Source of the DNA: Bog-756 sp963725395
Lineage (GTDB): Bacteria; Actinomycetota; Acidimicrobiia; Acidimicrobiales; RAAP-2
NCBI GenBank assembly: GCA_963725395.1
Contig: CAVRYH010000010.1
Coordinates: 62,001-126,000, forward strand
Direction of reading: 5' to 3'
DNA length: 64,000 nt
This document shows positions 50,777 to 60,504 of this stretch, piece after piece (the stretch's first letter is position 1; each line of letters begins with the position of its first letter). Both the position numbers and the translations under genes were made by a program. The notes under the pieces are model-generated. The model had not been told where the DNA came from. It saw only the letters and a program-made list of their open reading frames with translations, and did not search any database.

Positions 50777-52129
50777 TTGGTCGGGACCGCCGGCCGGACC
50801 GCGGTGGTGTGGTTCCGGCGTGACCTGCGCACGGCCGACCACCCCGCCCTTTTGGCCGCGGCGGACGCCGCCGCGGAGCGGCACGGCCAGGTGGCCCCGC
50901 TCTTCGTGGCCGACGGGCGCCTGTTGCGTGGTGCCGGGGCCAATCGCCGGTCCTTCCTGGCCGGCTGCCTGGCCGCCCTCGACGGGAGCCTCGACGGCTC
51001 GTTGAGCCTGCGCCGTGGGCCGAGCACCGCCGCGGTGGGCGAGTTCGCCGCCGAGGTCGGGGCCGACACCGTGTTCGCCACCGGCGACTGCACACCCTAC
51101 GGGCGGCGCCGGGACGCCGCGGTGGCCGCCGCCCTGGCCGACGCCGGCCGGACGTTGGCGCTTGTCGGGTCACCCTACGCGGTGGCCCCGGGCCGGGTGC
51201 TGACCGGCGGCGGCTCGCCCTACCGCGTGTTCACCCCGTTCCGACGTGGGTGGTCGGATCACGGTTGGCCCCCACCGCGCCCGGCCCCCCGGGGGGTCCG
51301 CTGGGTGCGGTCCGACTCGGATGTCACCGTGGACGAGATCGGGGCCGAGCCCGTCTCGGCGGCGCTCCCGGTACCGGGGGAGGCGGCGGCGACCGCTCAC
51401 CTCGAGGCGTTCCTCGCCGGCCCGGTTGCGAGCTACGACGGCGACCGGGACCGCCCGGACCGCCAGGGGACATCGCGGCTGTCGCCGTACCTGCGGTTCG
51501 GCTGCATCCATCCCCGTCAGGTCCTGGCCCGGTTGGGCGGGGGACCGGGCGCGCAGGCCTTCCGCTCCGAGCTGGCCTGGCGCGAGTTCTACGCCGACGT
51601 GCTGTGGCACCACCCGTCCTCGGCCTGGGAGTCCCTCTCGGCCGTGGGCGCCCACCTCCGCTGGGACTCCGGTCCCACCGCCGACCGGAGGTTCGACGCC
51701 TGGGCCGCCGGGGCGACCGGCTTCCCCCTCGTCGACGCCGGGATGCGCCAGCTCCGGTCCGAGGGCTGGATGCACAACCGGGTCCGGATGCTGACCGCCT
51801 CGTTCCTCGTGAAGGACCTGCACGTCGACTGGCGACGCGGGGCGAGGCTCTTCCTCGAGCTCCTGGTCGACGGCGACCTGGCGTCCAACAACCACGGCTG
51901 GCAGTGGGTGGCCGGCACCGGCACCGACGCCGCCCCCTTCCACCGGGTGTTCAACCCGTCACTCCAGGCCGAACGGTTCGACCCCGACGGGTCCTACGTG
52001 GCCCGTCACGTCCCCGACGCCGGGACGACCGGGTATCCGCGGCCGATCGTCGACCACGCGGCGGAGCGGGTCGAGGCGCTCGACCGATGGCAGGAGGCCA
52101 AACTGGCGCTGGCCGGGTCGGCGCCGTGA
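50777..52129 (+). CDS. phr: Deoxyribodipyrimidine photolyase (class I type)
   Basis: 450-aa light-dependent DNA repair flavoprotein. The N-terminal photolyase fold is VVWFRRDLRTADHPALLAAA. FAD-binding and active-site blocks follow: GTSRLSPYLRFGCIHPRQVL, WREFYADVLWHHP, MRQLRSEGWMHNRVRM, LVDGDLASNNHGWQWVAGTG and FNPSLQAERFDPDG. CPD rather than 6-4 specificity is assumed from the class. TTG 50777 is the only start that keeps the first strand. It is coupled to hemW by GTGA overlap. Confidence 0.92.
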   Translation: MVGTAGRTAVVWFRRDLRTADHPALLAAADAAAERHGQVAPLFVADGRLLRGAGANRRSFLAGCLAALDGSLDGSLSLRRGPSTAAVGEFAAEVGADTVFATGDCTPYGRRRDAAVAAALADAGRTLALVGSPYAVAPGRVLTGGGSPYRVFTPFRRGWSDHGWPPPRPAPRGVRWVRSDSDVTVDEIGAEPVSAALPVPGEAAATAHLEAFLAGPVASYDGDRDRPDRQGTSRLSPYLRFGCIHPRQVLARLGGGPGAQAFRSELAWREFYADVLWHHPSSAWESLSAVGAHLRWDSGPTADRRFDAWAAGATGFPLVDAGMRQLRSEGWMHNRVRMLTASFLVKDLHVDWRRGARLFLELLVDGDLASNNHGWQWVAGTGTDAAPFHRVFNPSLQAERFDPDGSYVARHVPDAGTTGYPRPIVDHAAERVEALDRWQEAKLALAGSAP

Positions 52130-53214
52130 ACCCCGCGGTCCCCTTCGGCGTCTATGTGCACGTCCCCTTCTGCCGGTTCCGCTGCGACTACTGCGCCTTC
52201 GCCACCTACAGCGACCGCGACCACCTGATGGACCGCTACGCCGAGGCCTGCGTGGCCGAACTGGACCGCGCCCGGGCGAACGGGGAGCTCCCCCCGGCCA
52301 CGTCGGTGTTCTTCGGGGGCGGGACGCCGTCGCGCCTCCCGGCTGACCTGCTCGTTCGGGTCCTCGACGCCGTCCCCCGGGTGGACGGTGCCGAGGTGAC
52401 GGTGGAGTGCAACCCCGAGGACGTCACCACCGAGCGCCTGGCCACCTACCGGCGGGGCGGGGTCACCCGGATATCCCTCGGCGTGCAGTCGACGGTCCCC
52501 TGGGTGCTCACCGGGCTCGGACGGCGCCACGGCTCGCTCGAGGGCCTGGAGTCCGCCGCCGCCGTGGCCGCCGCCGGGTTCGAGTCGTGGAACCTGGACC
52601 TCATCATGGGGGGCAGCGGGGAGACGGACGGTGACTGGGAGCGGACACTCGACGACGTACTCGGCCTCGAGGCGCCCCCGCCCCATGTGAGCGCCTACGC
52701 CCTCACCGTCGAACCGGGCACCCCCCTGGCCGCCGACCCCGCCCGCCATCCCGACGACGACGAGCAGGCCGGCCGGTACGAGACGACCGACCGGCGGCTG
52801 TCGGGGGCCGGGTACCGGTGGGAGGAGATCTCCAACTGGGCCCTCCCCGGCCACGAGTGCCGGCACAACAACCTCTACTGGGGACAGGGCGACTACCGCG
52901 GCATCGGGTCGGCGGCCCACTCCCACCGGGCCGGCCGGAGGTGGTGGAATCTCCGCACTCCCGACCGCTACGTCGCCGCGGCCGCCTCGGGACGCCCGGT
53001 GGTGGCCGGTGAGGAGGTGCTCACCGACGGTCAGCGCCACTTCGAGGCCCTCGCCCTCGCCCTGCGCACCCGGACGGGCGTGCCCGGTGAGGCGCTGGCC
53101 CACGACGAGGATCTCGATGGACTGGTGGACCGGGTGGACGGGCGGGCGGTGCTGACGGTGCGCGGGCGGCTCCTGGCCAACCAGGTCACGTCCCGGCTGG
53201 TCACCCGCACCTGA
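52126..53214 (+). CDS. hemW: HemW-like radical SAM protein
   Basis: 362-aa radical SAM protein once annotated as coproporphyrinogen III oxidase. The 4Fe-4S motif is CRFRCDYCAF, followed by VFFGGGTPSRLPADLL, ECNPEDVTTERL, GVQSTVPWVLTGLGR and the HemW-type NNLYWGQGDYRGIGSAAHSH. HemW has CxxxCxYC but not the second cysteine of the substrate SAM site typical of HemN, and acts in heme trafficking; that distinction is by motif only. GTG 52126 overlaps the photolyase stop. Confidence 0.9.
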   Translation: MNPAVPFGVYVHVPFCRFRCDYCAFATYSDRDHLMDRYAEACVAELDRARANGELPPATSVFFGGGTPSRLPADLLVRVLDAVPRVDGAEVTVECNPEDVTTERLATYRRGGVTRISLGVQSTVPWVLTGLGRRHGSLEGLESAAAVAAAGFESWNLDLIMGGSGETDGDWERTLDDVLGLEAPPPHVSAYALTVEPGTPLAADPARHPDDDEQAGRYETTDRRLSGAGYRWEEISNWALPGHECRHNNLYWGQGDYRGIGSAAHSHRAGRRWWNLRTPDRYVAAAASGRPVVAGEEVLTDGQRHFEALALALRTRTGVPGEALAHDEDLDGLVDRVDGRAVLTVRGRLLANQVTSRLVTRT

Positions 53215-53241
53215 ACGGGAGGACCACCGGGTGCCAGCCGG

Positions 53242-53247
53242 TACCAT
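53242..53247 (+). promoter_or_regulatory. -10 element of glyS
   Basis: TACCAT ends 8 nt before the ATG at 53256. The stretch between is C/T-rich with no Shine-Dalgarno, which supports leaderless initiation. Confidence 0.5.
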
Positions 53248-53255
53248 TCCTCCCT

Positions 53256-54587
<1,332 letters not shown>

Positions 54588-54636
54588 GGGAGTCGCACCC
54601 ATCACCGCCGTGCCCGGGTCGCCATGGGAGGATGGC

Positions 54637-56646
54637 ATGGTGATCGGTGTGCCCCGGAGTAGGACAATCCTGGGCATGGCCGTCGCGGTGGTGCTGTCCG
54701 TCCCCCTCGTTGCGGGCGTGGTGGTGGCCACCACCTCCACCGGGCCGGCCGGCGCCGCCACGGCCGACCCCTACCTGGTGACCTTCGTCGCCCGTGAGTG
54801 CCCCACCTACACCGACATCATGGCCAACCTGGCCCGCAACAACATCCAAGAGAGCCTGCAGGACCTGGGCAAGGACAGTGTCTACGCACCGGGCCAGCCG
54901 ATCTCACCGGCCATCGAGACGCCCAATCAACCGGCCTGCACACCGCTCAACGGGTGGACGTTCACCTTCGGCAGCGGCATCGCCGGGAAGACCTCGAACC
55001 TGTCGACGGTGTCCAACCCGGGCGCGCCGATCACCGTGGAACCGTCGGTGCCCCTGTTGGACCCGCAGGGTCGCCCGACGGGGCAGTCGATCGCCGCCGC
55101 CACCACGGTGACCCTGACCCAGGCCCAGGTCAGCGCGGCCATGAGCCACAACCTGTGGGTCCAGGGCGGGACCCCGTCTGATCCGCTCGGCAGCTCCTCG
55201 TTCGGGAACCGCTACGCCTTCGGCGCCCTCCGGTGCGCCATCGACAACCTCAACGGGGACAACGTGGAATGGGTCGGGTTCCCCTCGGGCTCCACCAACG
55301 TGTTTTGCTACTACTACGCGGTCGACCAGGTTCCGGCCTCGGGGACCATCGTGGTCCAAAAGCAGCTCGCCGTGCCCGAACCCGAGACGAACGTGTTCCA
55401 CTTCCAGGGCAACATCTCCTACAACCCGGGTGGGAACTTCGAGATACCGGTCACCGGGGCCGCCGCCGGTTCGATCTCGTTCGTCCGTTCGTCCGGCGTG
55501 CCGTGGAGCTTCACCGAGGTAGCCGACCCGGCCTTCACCTTCGCGTCGCTGAGCTGTACGGGGCCTCCGACGAGCACGTTCCCGGCTCCCTCGACGACCG
55601 ACCCCAGTGCCACGGTGACCCTCGGAGCTGGCGATACGGTGGTGTGCACCTACACCGACGCCCGGCCGGTGCACGGCACGCTCAGTGTGCTCAAACAGAC
55701 CACGGGCGGCGTCGGGGGCCCCTTCGACTTCACCGCGTCGGGGCCCGGCCTCGCCCCGACCCCTCTGGTGGTCCCGGCGACGACCGTCCCCGGCGAGCCG
55801 GTGGCGGCAACCCTGGGCTCCGGTGCCGTCTTCGCCCCGACCCTGCAAGCCGGCGCGTACCAGTTCACCGAGGACCTGTCGGCCGCCAACGCCGCGGCGG
55901 AGGGCGGGACGTGGTCGTTCGCCGGGTTCAACTGCGACGGCCAGGCGGCGACGCCGTCCGCCGACCCCACAACCGAGACGTTCACTGTCACCCCGGCGTT
56001 CCTCGGCAGCGGTGAGTCGCTCGAGTGCAGCTACACCAACCTCTTCACGCCGGACGCCGCCTTGGCCATCACCAAGACCACGGCGGGCGGGGTGGGCACG
56101 ACCGACTTCGTCGTCACCCCGGTCACCGAAGGGGACCCGTCGGCCCCCGGCGCCGGTGACACGACCGACCCCGTGCTCACCGCGACCACCACCCAGCCGG
56201 GCGTGGCCGTGACGGCCACCCAGACCGCCGGGAGTCCGCTCGACCCGCTCGACCTCGGCCAGTACTCCATCACCGAGGAGGGACCCGAGGACACGGCCCT
56301 CGGGACCTGGTCCCCCATGTCGATCTCGTGCAACGGCTCGGCGTCCGACCCGACGTCGTCGGACGTCGTGGTGACGCTCACCGCCAGCGACCCGCAGGTG
56401 ACCTGCGCGTTCACCAACGCCTTCACCGCCTTCGCTCCGGCCACCACCACGACGGCGGCGGGAGCCACGGCGGCGTCGGCCACCGGTCCCCAACCGCAGC
56501 TGGCCTCGACGGGTACCGACGTCGGACTGCCGCTCGGTGTGGCCCTGTCCCTCGCCGTTCTCGGAGCGGCCCTGATCGTGATCGACCGGGTGCGACGGGC
56601 CAGGGCGCTGTCGCCCCCTTCGCCGGACGACGACCAGCCCGACTGA
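54637..56646 (+). CDS. Secreted repeat-containing surface protein with LASTG sortase signal
   Basis: 669-aa exported protein. ATG 54637 follows GGGAGG and starts a signal peptide (ILGMAVAVVLSVPLVAGVVV) with probable cleavage after AGAATA. An N-terminal ~210-residue domain with an unusual conserved-looking Cys pair is followed by three beta-sandwich repeats resembling prealbumin/DUF5979-type domains: each begins with a VxKxTxGG-like strand (VVQKQLA, LSVLKQTTGGVGGPFDF, LAITKTTAGGVGTTDF) and ends with C-x-(Y/F)-T. A Thr/Ala stalk precedes LASTG (622-626), a hydrophobic helix and the basic RVRRAR tail, a full cell-wall sorting signal. The sortase gene follows 4 nt downstream. Confidence 0.85.
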   Translation: MVIGVPRSRTILGMAVAVVLSVPLVAGVVVATTSTGPAGAATADPYLVTFVARECPTYTDIMANLARNNIQESLQDLGKDSVYAPGQPISPAIETPNQPACTPLNGWTFTFGSGIAGKTSNLSTVSNPGAPITVEPSVPLLDPQGRPTGQSIAAATTVTLTQAQVSAAMSHNLWVQGGTPSDPLGSSSFGNRYAFGALRCAIDNLNGDNVEWVGFPSGSTNVFCYYYAVDQVPASGTIVVQKQLAVPEPETNVFHFQGNISYNPGGNFEIPVTGAAAGSISFVRSSGVPWSFTEVADPAFTFASLSCTGPPTSTFPAPSTTDPSATVTLGAGDTVVCTYTDARPVHGTLSVLKQTTGGVGGPFDFTASGPGLAPTPLVVPATTVPGEPVAATLGSGAVFAPTLQAGAYQFTEDLSAANAAAEGGTWSFAGFNCDGQAATPSADPTTETFTVTPAFLGSGESLECSYTNLFTPDAALAITKTTAGGVGTTDFVVTPVTEGDPSAPGAGDTTDPVLTATTTQPGVAVTATQTAGSPLDPLDLGQYSITEEGPEDTALGTWSPMSISCNGSASDPTSSDVVVTLTASDPQVTCAFTNAFTAFAPATTTTAAGATAASATGPQPQLASTGTDVGLPLGVALSLAVLGAALIVIDRVRRARALSPPSPDDDQPD

Positions 56647-56650
56647 TCCG

Positions 56651-57547
56651 GTGGGCCAGAGGCGGCACCCGCTGTCGCTCGGTGCCATCGGCCGGGCGCT
56701 CCTCGTCCTGGCCGGGCTGATCGTCGCCTTCGTCGCCTACCAACTGTGGGGCACCGGCATCGTCCAGTCCCGGGAGCAGCACGCCCTGCGTGCACAGTTC
56801 GACCGATCGATCGCCGCGACACGGCGTCCCGCTCCGGGCCCCGGGGGCGGAGCGGCCGTCGCCCCGGTGACCGCGGCGCCCGCCCCCGGCCGGCCGGTGG
56901 CCACCCTCGCCATCCCCCGGATCGGGCTCGACCAGGTGGTGGTGGAAGGGGTGGGAGCTGACCAGCTGGCGCTCGGGCCCGGCCACTACCCGGGGACCGC
57001 GCTCCCCGGCCAACCGGGTAATGCCGCCATCGCCGGGCACCGGACGACCCACGGCAGACCGTTCTACGACCTCAACGAGCTGGCGTCCGGGGACCGGATC
57101 ACGACGACCACCGAGCAGGGCACCTTCGACTACCGGGTCACGAGCTCGGAGCTGGTCGCCCCCACCGACGTGTCCGTTCTCGCCCCGTCGGCCGTGCCCG
57201 AGCTGACCCTGACCACCTGCAACCCGCGCTACAGCGCCGCCCAACGGCTGGTGGTCGTGGCCGTGCTCACCTCGCGGGTCGCTCCCGGAGTCTCTCCAGC
57301 CGCCCGGGGCGCTCTGGCCATGGAGGCCGGCCCCGACCCCGTGCGCCAGGCCGCTGCGTGGATCCGGCTGGCCGCATGGGCGCTGGTGTGCGGTGCGCTC
57401 GTGCTCGCCACCCGGTGGGTGCGCCGACGGCGCCGAAGGGTGGGGGACCGGGCCTGGCCCGCCCTCTTGATCGCCGGACCGGCGGCCGTCGTGGTCCTGT
57501 TCTTCTTCTTCGGAGCGGTCAACACCCTGCTCCCGCCCAGCTTCTGA
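56651..57547 (+). CDS. Class E-like sortase
   Basis: 298-aa membrane transpeptidase. An N-terminal anchor (RALLVLAGLIVAFVAYQLWG) is followed by an Ala/Pro linker and the sortase barrel: IPRIGLDQVVVEGV, the catalytic H130 in AIAGHRTTHGRPF, the nucleophile C190 in LTLTTCNPRYS and R199 in AAQRLVV. Two more C-terminal helices are unusual for sortases but occur in actinobacterial class E members. Class E sortases are known to use LAxTG; the upstream gene ends in LASTG, so this is probably a dedicated enzyme-substrate pair. It starts at GTG 56651, in the same operon. Confidence 0.9.
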   Translation: MGQRRHPLSLGAIGRALLVLAGLIVAFVAYQLWGTGIVQSREQHALRAQFDRSIAATRRPAPGPGGGAAVAPVTAAPAPGRPVATLAIPRIGLDQVVVEGVGADQLALGPGHYPGTALPGQPGNAAIAGHRTTHGRPFYDLNELASGDRITTTTEQGTFDYRVTSSELVAPTDVSVLAPSAVPELTLTTCNPRYSAAQRLVVVAVLTSRVAPGVSPAARGALAMEAGPDPVRQAAAWIRLAAWALVCGALVLATRWVRRRRRRVGDRAWPALLIAGPAAVVVLFFFFGAVNTLLPPSF

Positions 57548-57584
57548 CCAGCACCCGCCGTCCCTCGGGCCGACACGGGACAGG

Positions 57585-57590
57585 TAGGGT
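57585..57590 (+). promoter_or_regulatory. -10 element of ppdK
   Basis: TAGGGT lies 62 nt before the ATG, giving a leader of about 55 nt with a weak GGAG-type site (CAGGAG at 57636). Confidence 0.4.
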
Positions 57591-57652
57591 TTATCGGTCG
57601 CCCCCGCAGCCGACCCGTCCCCATCGAGTCCACCTCAGGAGTCCCCGTCCCC

Positions 57653-60421
57653 ATGCCGTTCGTCTTCGACTTCGACCACAGCCACCGCAAGCCCCCGATG
57701 GAGATGAAGGATCTTCTGGGCGGCAAGGGTGCCAACCTGGCCGAGATGACGTCGGTGCTCGAACTGCCGGTGCCGCCCGGATTCACCATTGCCACCACCG
57801 CGTGCCGCACCTACATGGAGGAGGGCTGGCCCGACGCCCTCACCGGTGAGGTGACCAAGGCCCGGGCCCGGTTGGAGAAGAAGATGGGCAAGCGCATCGG
57901 CGACCCGAGCGACCCGCTGCTCGTGTCCGTGCGCTCGGGCGCCAAGTTCTCCATGCCGGGCATGATGGACACCGTCCTCAACCTCGGCCTCAACGACCAA
58001 TCGGTGGAGGGCCTGGCCAAGCAGACCGACGACGAGCGGTTCGCCTACGACTCATACCGTCGGTTCGTCGCCATGTACGGACGGATCGTCCTCGGGGTCC
58101 CCGGCGAGGAGTTCGACGTGCTCCTCGAGGCGGCGAAGGAGCTGGCCGGCACCACCTCGGACGCGGGGGTCCCCATCGGCCTGCTGCGCTACCTCGTCGA
58201 CGCCTACCAGCAGATCGTGGAGCGTCACACGGGCAAGCCGTTCCCCCAGGATCCCGACGAGCAGCTCCGCGGGGCCATCGAGGCCGTCTTCGCCTCGTGG
58301 AACGGACCGAGGGCGATCGCCTACCGGGAGCGCGAACGCATCGCCCACGACCTCGGCACGGCGGTCAACGTTCAGGCCATGGTGTTCGGGAACCGCGACG
58401 ACACCTCGGGCACCGGCGTCGGATTCACGCGTGATCCGGCCACGGGGGCCACCGGCGAGTACGGGGACTTCCTGGTCAACGCCCAGGGCGAGGACGTGGT
58501 GGCCGGCATCCGGAACACGCAGCCCCTGTCGGCGCTGAGGGACGAGTTCCCCGAGATCCACCGGCAGCTGCTCTCGATCTTCGCTCGCCTCGAGTCCCAC
58601 TACCGGGACATGTGCGATACCGAGTTCACCATCGAGCAGGGCAAGCTGTGGATGCTCCAGACCCGGGTGGGCAAGCGCACGGGGCGGGCAGCGCTCAAGA
58701 TGGCGGTCGACATGGTGGGCGAGAAGGCGATCAAGCTCACGAGGGAGGAGGCGCTGGGTCGGATCACCGCCGAGCACCTCGAGCAGGTCCTGCACCCCCA
58801 GTTCTCGGCCACCGGCCATGCGGTGCTGGCCCGGGGCCTCGGCGCCTCACCCGGTGCGGCCGTCGGTCGTGTCTATCTGACCGCCGACGACGCCCAGGCC
58901 GCCGCCGAGCGGGGCGAGAAGGTGGTCCTGGTCCGCAGCGAGACCTCGCCCGAGGACGTGCACGGCATGCTGGCCGCCGAGGGGATCCTCACGGCCCGGG
59001 GTGGTCTGGTGAGTCATGCCGCCGTGGTGGCCAGGGGCTGGGGCAAGCCAGCCGTCGTGGGCGCCGAGGCTCTGCGCATCTCGGCCGCCTCGTTCTCCGT
59101 GGGCGACGTGGTGGTCAACGAGGGGGACTGGATCTCGGTGGACGGCACCAACGGGACGGTCGTGCTCGGCCAGGTCGCGTTGTCGGTGGGCGAGACCCCT
59201 CCCGAATTCGAGATCATCCTCGGCTGGGCCGACACGATCCGGGCCGGGCGCCTCGGCGTGCGGGCCAACGCCGACACCGGCCCGGATGCCGCCAACGCCC
59301 GGCGGCACGGCGCCGAGGGGATCGGGCTCTGTCGTACCGAGCACATGTTCCTGGCCGAGGACCGGTTGCCCATCGTCCGGCGGATGATCCTGGCCGCCAC
59401 CCCTGACGAGGAGGTGGAGGCCCTCGAGGCCCTGCGCGTCGCGCAGCGCTCCGACTTCGAGGAGATCCTCGAGGCAATGGACGGCCTGCCGGTGACCGTG
59501 AGGCTCCTCGACCCGCCGCTCCACGAGTTCCTCCCCGACACCCAGGTCCTGGCCATCAAGGAGGCCACCATCGGCCTGGACGAGGAGGAGGGCCGCCTGT
59601 TCGAGGCGGCCAAGGCGTGGCACGAGTACAACCCGATGCTCGGGACCCGCGGGGTCCGGCTCGGGGTGATCAAGCCCGGACTGTACGCCATGCAGGTGCG
59701 GGCCCTGATGGAGGCGGCTCTCGCCCGGGTGGCCGCCGGCGGGCATCCGATCGTCGAGATCATGATCCCCCTGACGGTCTCCCGCGAGGAGATGGCCCTC
59801 GCCCGGTCGTGGGTGGAGGACGCCGTCGCCGTCGCCGAGGCGTCCGGAGGCACGGCCAGCCGCAAGGCCCGGACCGGCAAGGCCGCGTCCGGGTCCTTCG
59901 AGGTGCTGATCGGCACGATGATCGAGACCCCCCGCGCCGCCTTGCTGGCCGGCGAGATCGCCGAGCAGGCGGACTTCTTCTCCTTCGGCACGAACGACCT
60001 CACCCAGATGACGTTCGGGTTCAGCCGCGACGACGTGGAGGGTCGGATGATGTCGGCCTACCTGGAGCAGGGCCTCTTGAAGCGGAACCCCTTCGAGGTG
60101 GTCGACCCCGACGGCGTGGGGGAGCTGGTCCGCCTCGGCGTCCAGCGGGGCCGGGCGACCCGACCGTCCCTCAAGATCGGGGTGTGCGGCGAGCACGGAG
60201 GTGACCCCGAGTCCATCGGCACCTTCGCCGACGCCGGTCTCGACTACGTCAGCTGCTCGCCGTTCCGGGTGCCCATCGCCCGCCTCGCCGCCGCCCAGAG
60301 CGTGCTGTCGGGCCGCGTCCCACCTCGGCCGGGCAAATCCAAGCCCAAGGCCTCGGCCAAGAACTCCGCCAAGAACTCCGCCAAGCCCAAGCCCAAGCCC
60401 AAGGCCTCGGCCCGGGGCTGA
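57653..60421 (+). CDS. ppdK: Pyruvate, phosphate dikinase
   Basis: 922-aa enzyme interconverting pyruvate + ATP + Pi with phosphoenolpyruvate + AMP + PPi. The ATP-grasp domain begins DLLGGKGANLAEMTSVLELP, the phospho-His domain has LTARGGLVSHAAVVARGWGK with the catalytic His, and the PEP/pyruvate barrel has GLCRTEHMFLAEDRLPIVRR, LGTRGVRLG, SFGTNDLTQMTFGFSRDD and GVCGEHGGDP. The last ~30 residues form a Lys/Pro/Ala repeat tail beyond the normal end. A small Lys/Ala-rich insert (ASRKARTGKAASG) precedes the last barrel strand. It supports gluconeogenesis or PPi-linked glycolysis. Confidence 0.96.
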   Translation: MPFVFDFDHSHRKPPMEMKDLLGGKGANLAEMTSVLELPVPPGFTIATTACRTYMEEGWPDALTGEVTKARARLEKKMGKRIGDPSDPLLVSVRSGAKFSMPGMMDTVLNLGLNDQSVEGLAKQTDDERFAYDSYRRFVAMYGRIVLGVPGEEFDVLLEAAKELAGTTSDAGVPIGLLRYLVDAYQQIVERHTGKPFPQDPDEQLRGAIEAVFASWNGPRAIAYRERERIAHDLGTAVNVQAMVFGNRDDTSGTGVGFTRDPATGATGEYGDFLVNAQGEDVVAGIRNTQPLSALRDEFPEIHRQLLSIFARLESHYRDMCDTEFTIEQGKLWMLQTRVGKRTGRAALKMAVDMVGEKAIKLTREEALGRITAEHLEQVLHPQFSATGHAVLARGLGASPGAAVGRVYLTADDAQAAAERGEKVVLVRSETSPEDVHGMLAAEGILTARGGLVSHAAVVARGWGKPAVVGAEALRISAASFSVGDVVVNEGDWISVDGTNGTVVLGQVALSVGETPPEFEIILGWADTIRAGRLGVRANADTGPDAANARRHGAEGIGLCRTEHMFLAEDRLPIVRRMILAATPDEEVEALEALRVAQRSDFEEILEAMDGLPVTVRLLDPPLHEFLPDTQVLAIKEATIGLDEEEGRLFEAAKAWHEYNPMLGTRGVRLGVIKPGLYAMQVRALMEAALARVAAGGHPIVEIMIPLTVSREEMALARSWVEDAVAVAEASGGTASRKARTGKAASGSFEVLIGTMIETPRAALLAGEIAEQADFFSFGTNDLTQMTFGFSRDDVEGRMMSAYLEQGLLKRNPFEVVDPDGVGELVRLGVQRGRATRPSLKIGVCGEHGGDPESIGTFADAGLDYVSCSPFRVPIARLAAAQSVLSGRVPPRPGKSKPKASAKNSAKNSAKPKPKPKASARG

Positions 60422-60434
60422 CCGGGCCCCGGCT

Positions 60435-60470
60435 GTCCGTCGGGAGGGCGACGACAGCCTCCCGACGGAC
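60435..60470 (+). terminator. Strong hairpin after ppdK
   Basis: A 13-bp perfect inverted repeat (60435-60447 with 60458-60470, 10-nt loop) begins 13 nt after the ppdK stop. No U-tract follows. It separates ppdK from the dnaG promoter 20 nt further on. Confidence 0.75.
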
Positions 60471-60490
60471 CGGGTAGGGCACCCACGCGG

Positions 60491-60496
60491 TACCGT
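60491..60496 (+). promoter_or_regulatory. -10 element of dnaG
   Basis: TACCGT ends 8 nt before the ATG at 60505 and just after the ppdK terminator, implying a leaderless dnaG-rpoD transcript. Confidence 0.5.
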
Positions 60497-60504
60497 CGTC
60501 ACCT

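Noticed and set aside
52126..53214. Coproporphyrinogen III oxidase (HemN)
   Set aside because: The motif pattern and the NNLYWGQGDYRG block fit HemW, which is not an oxidase; no heme genes are adjacent.
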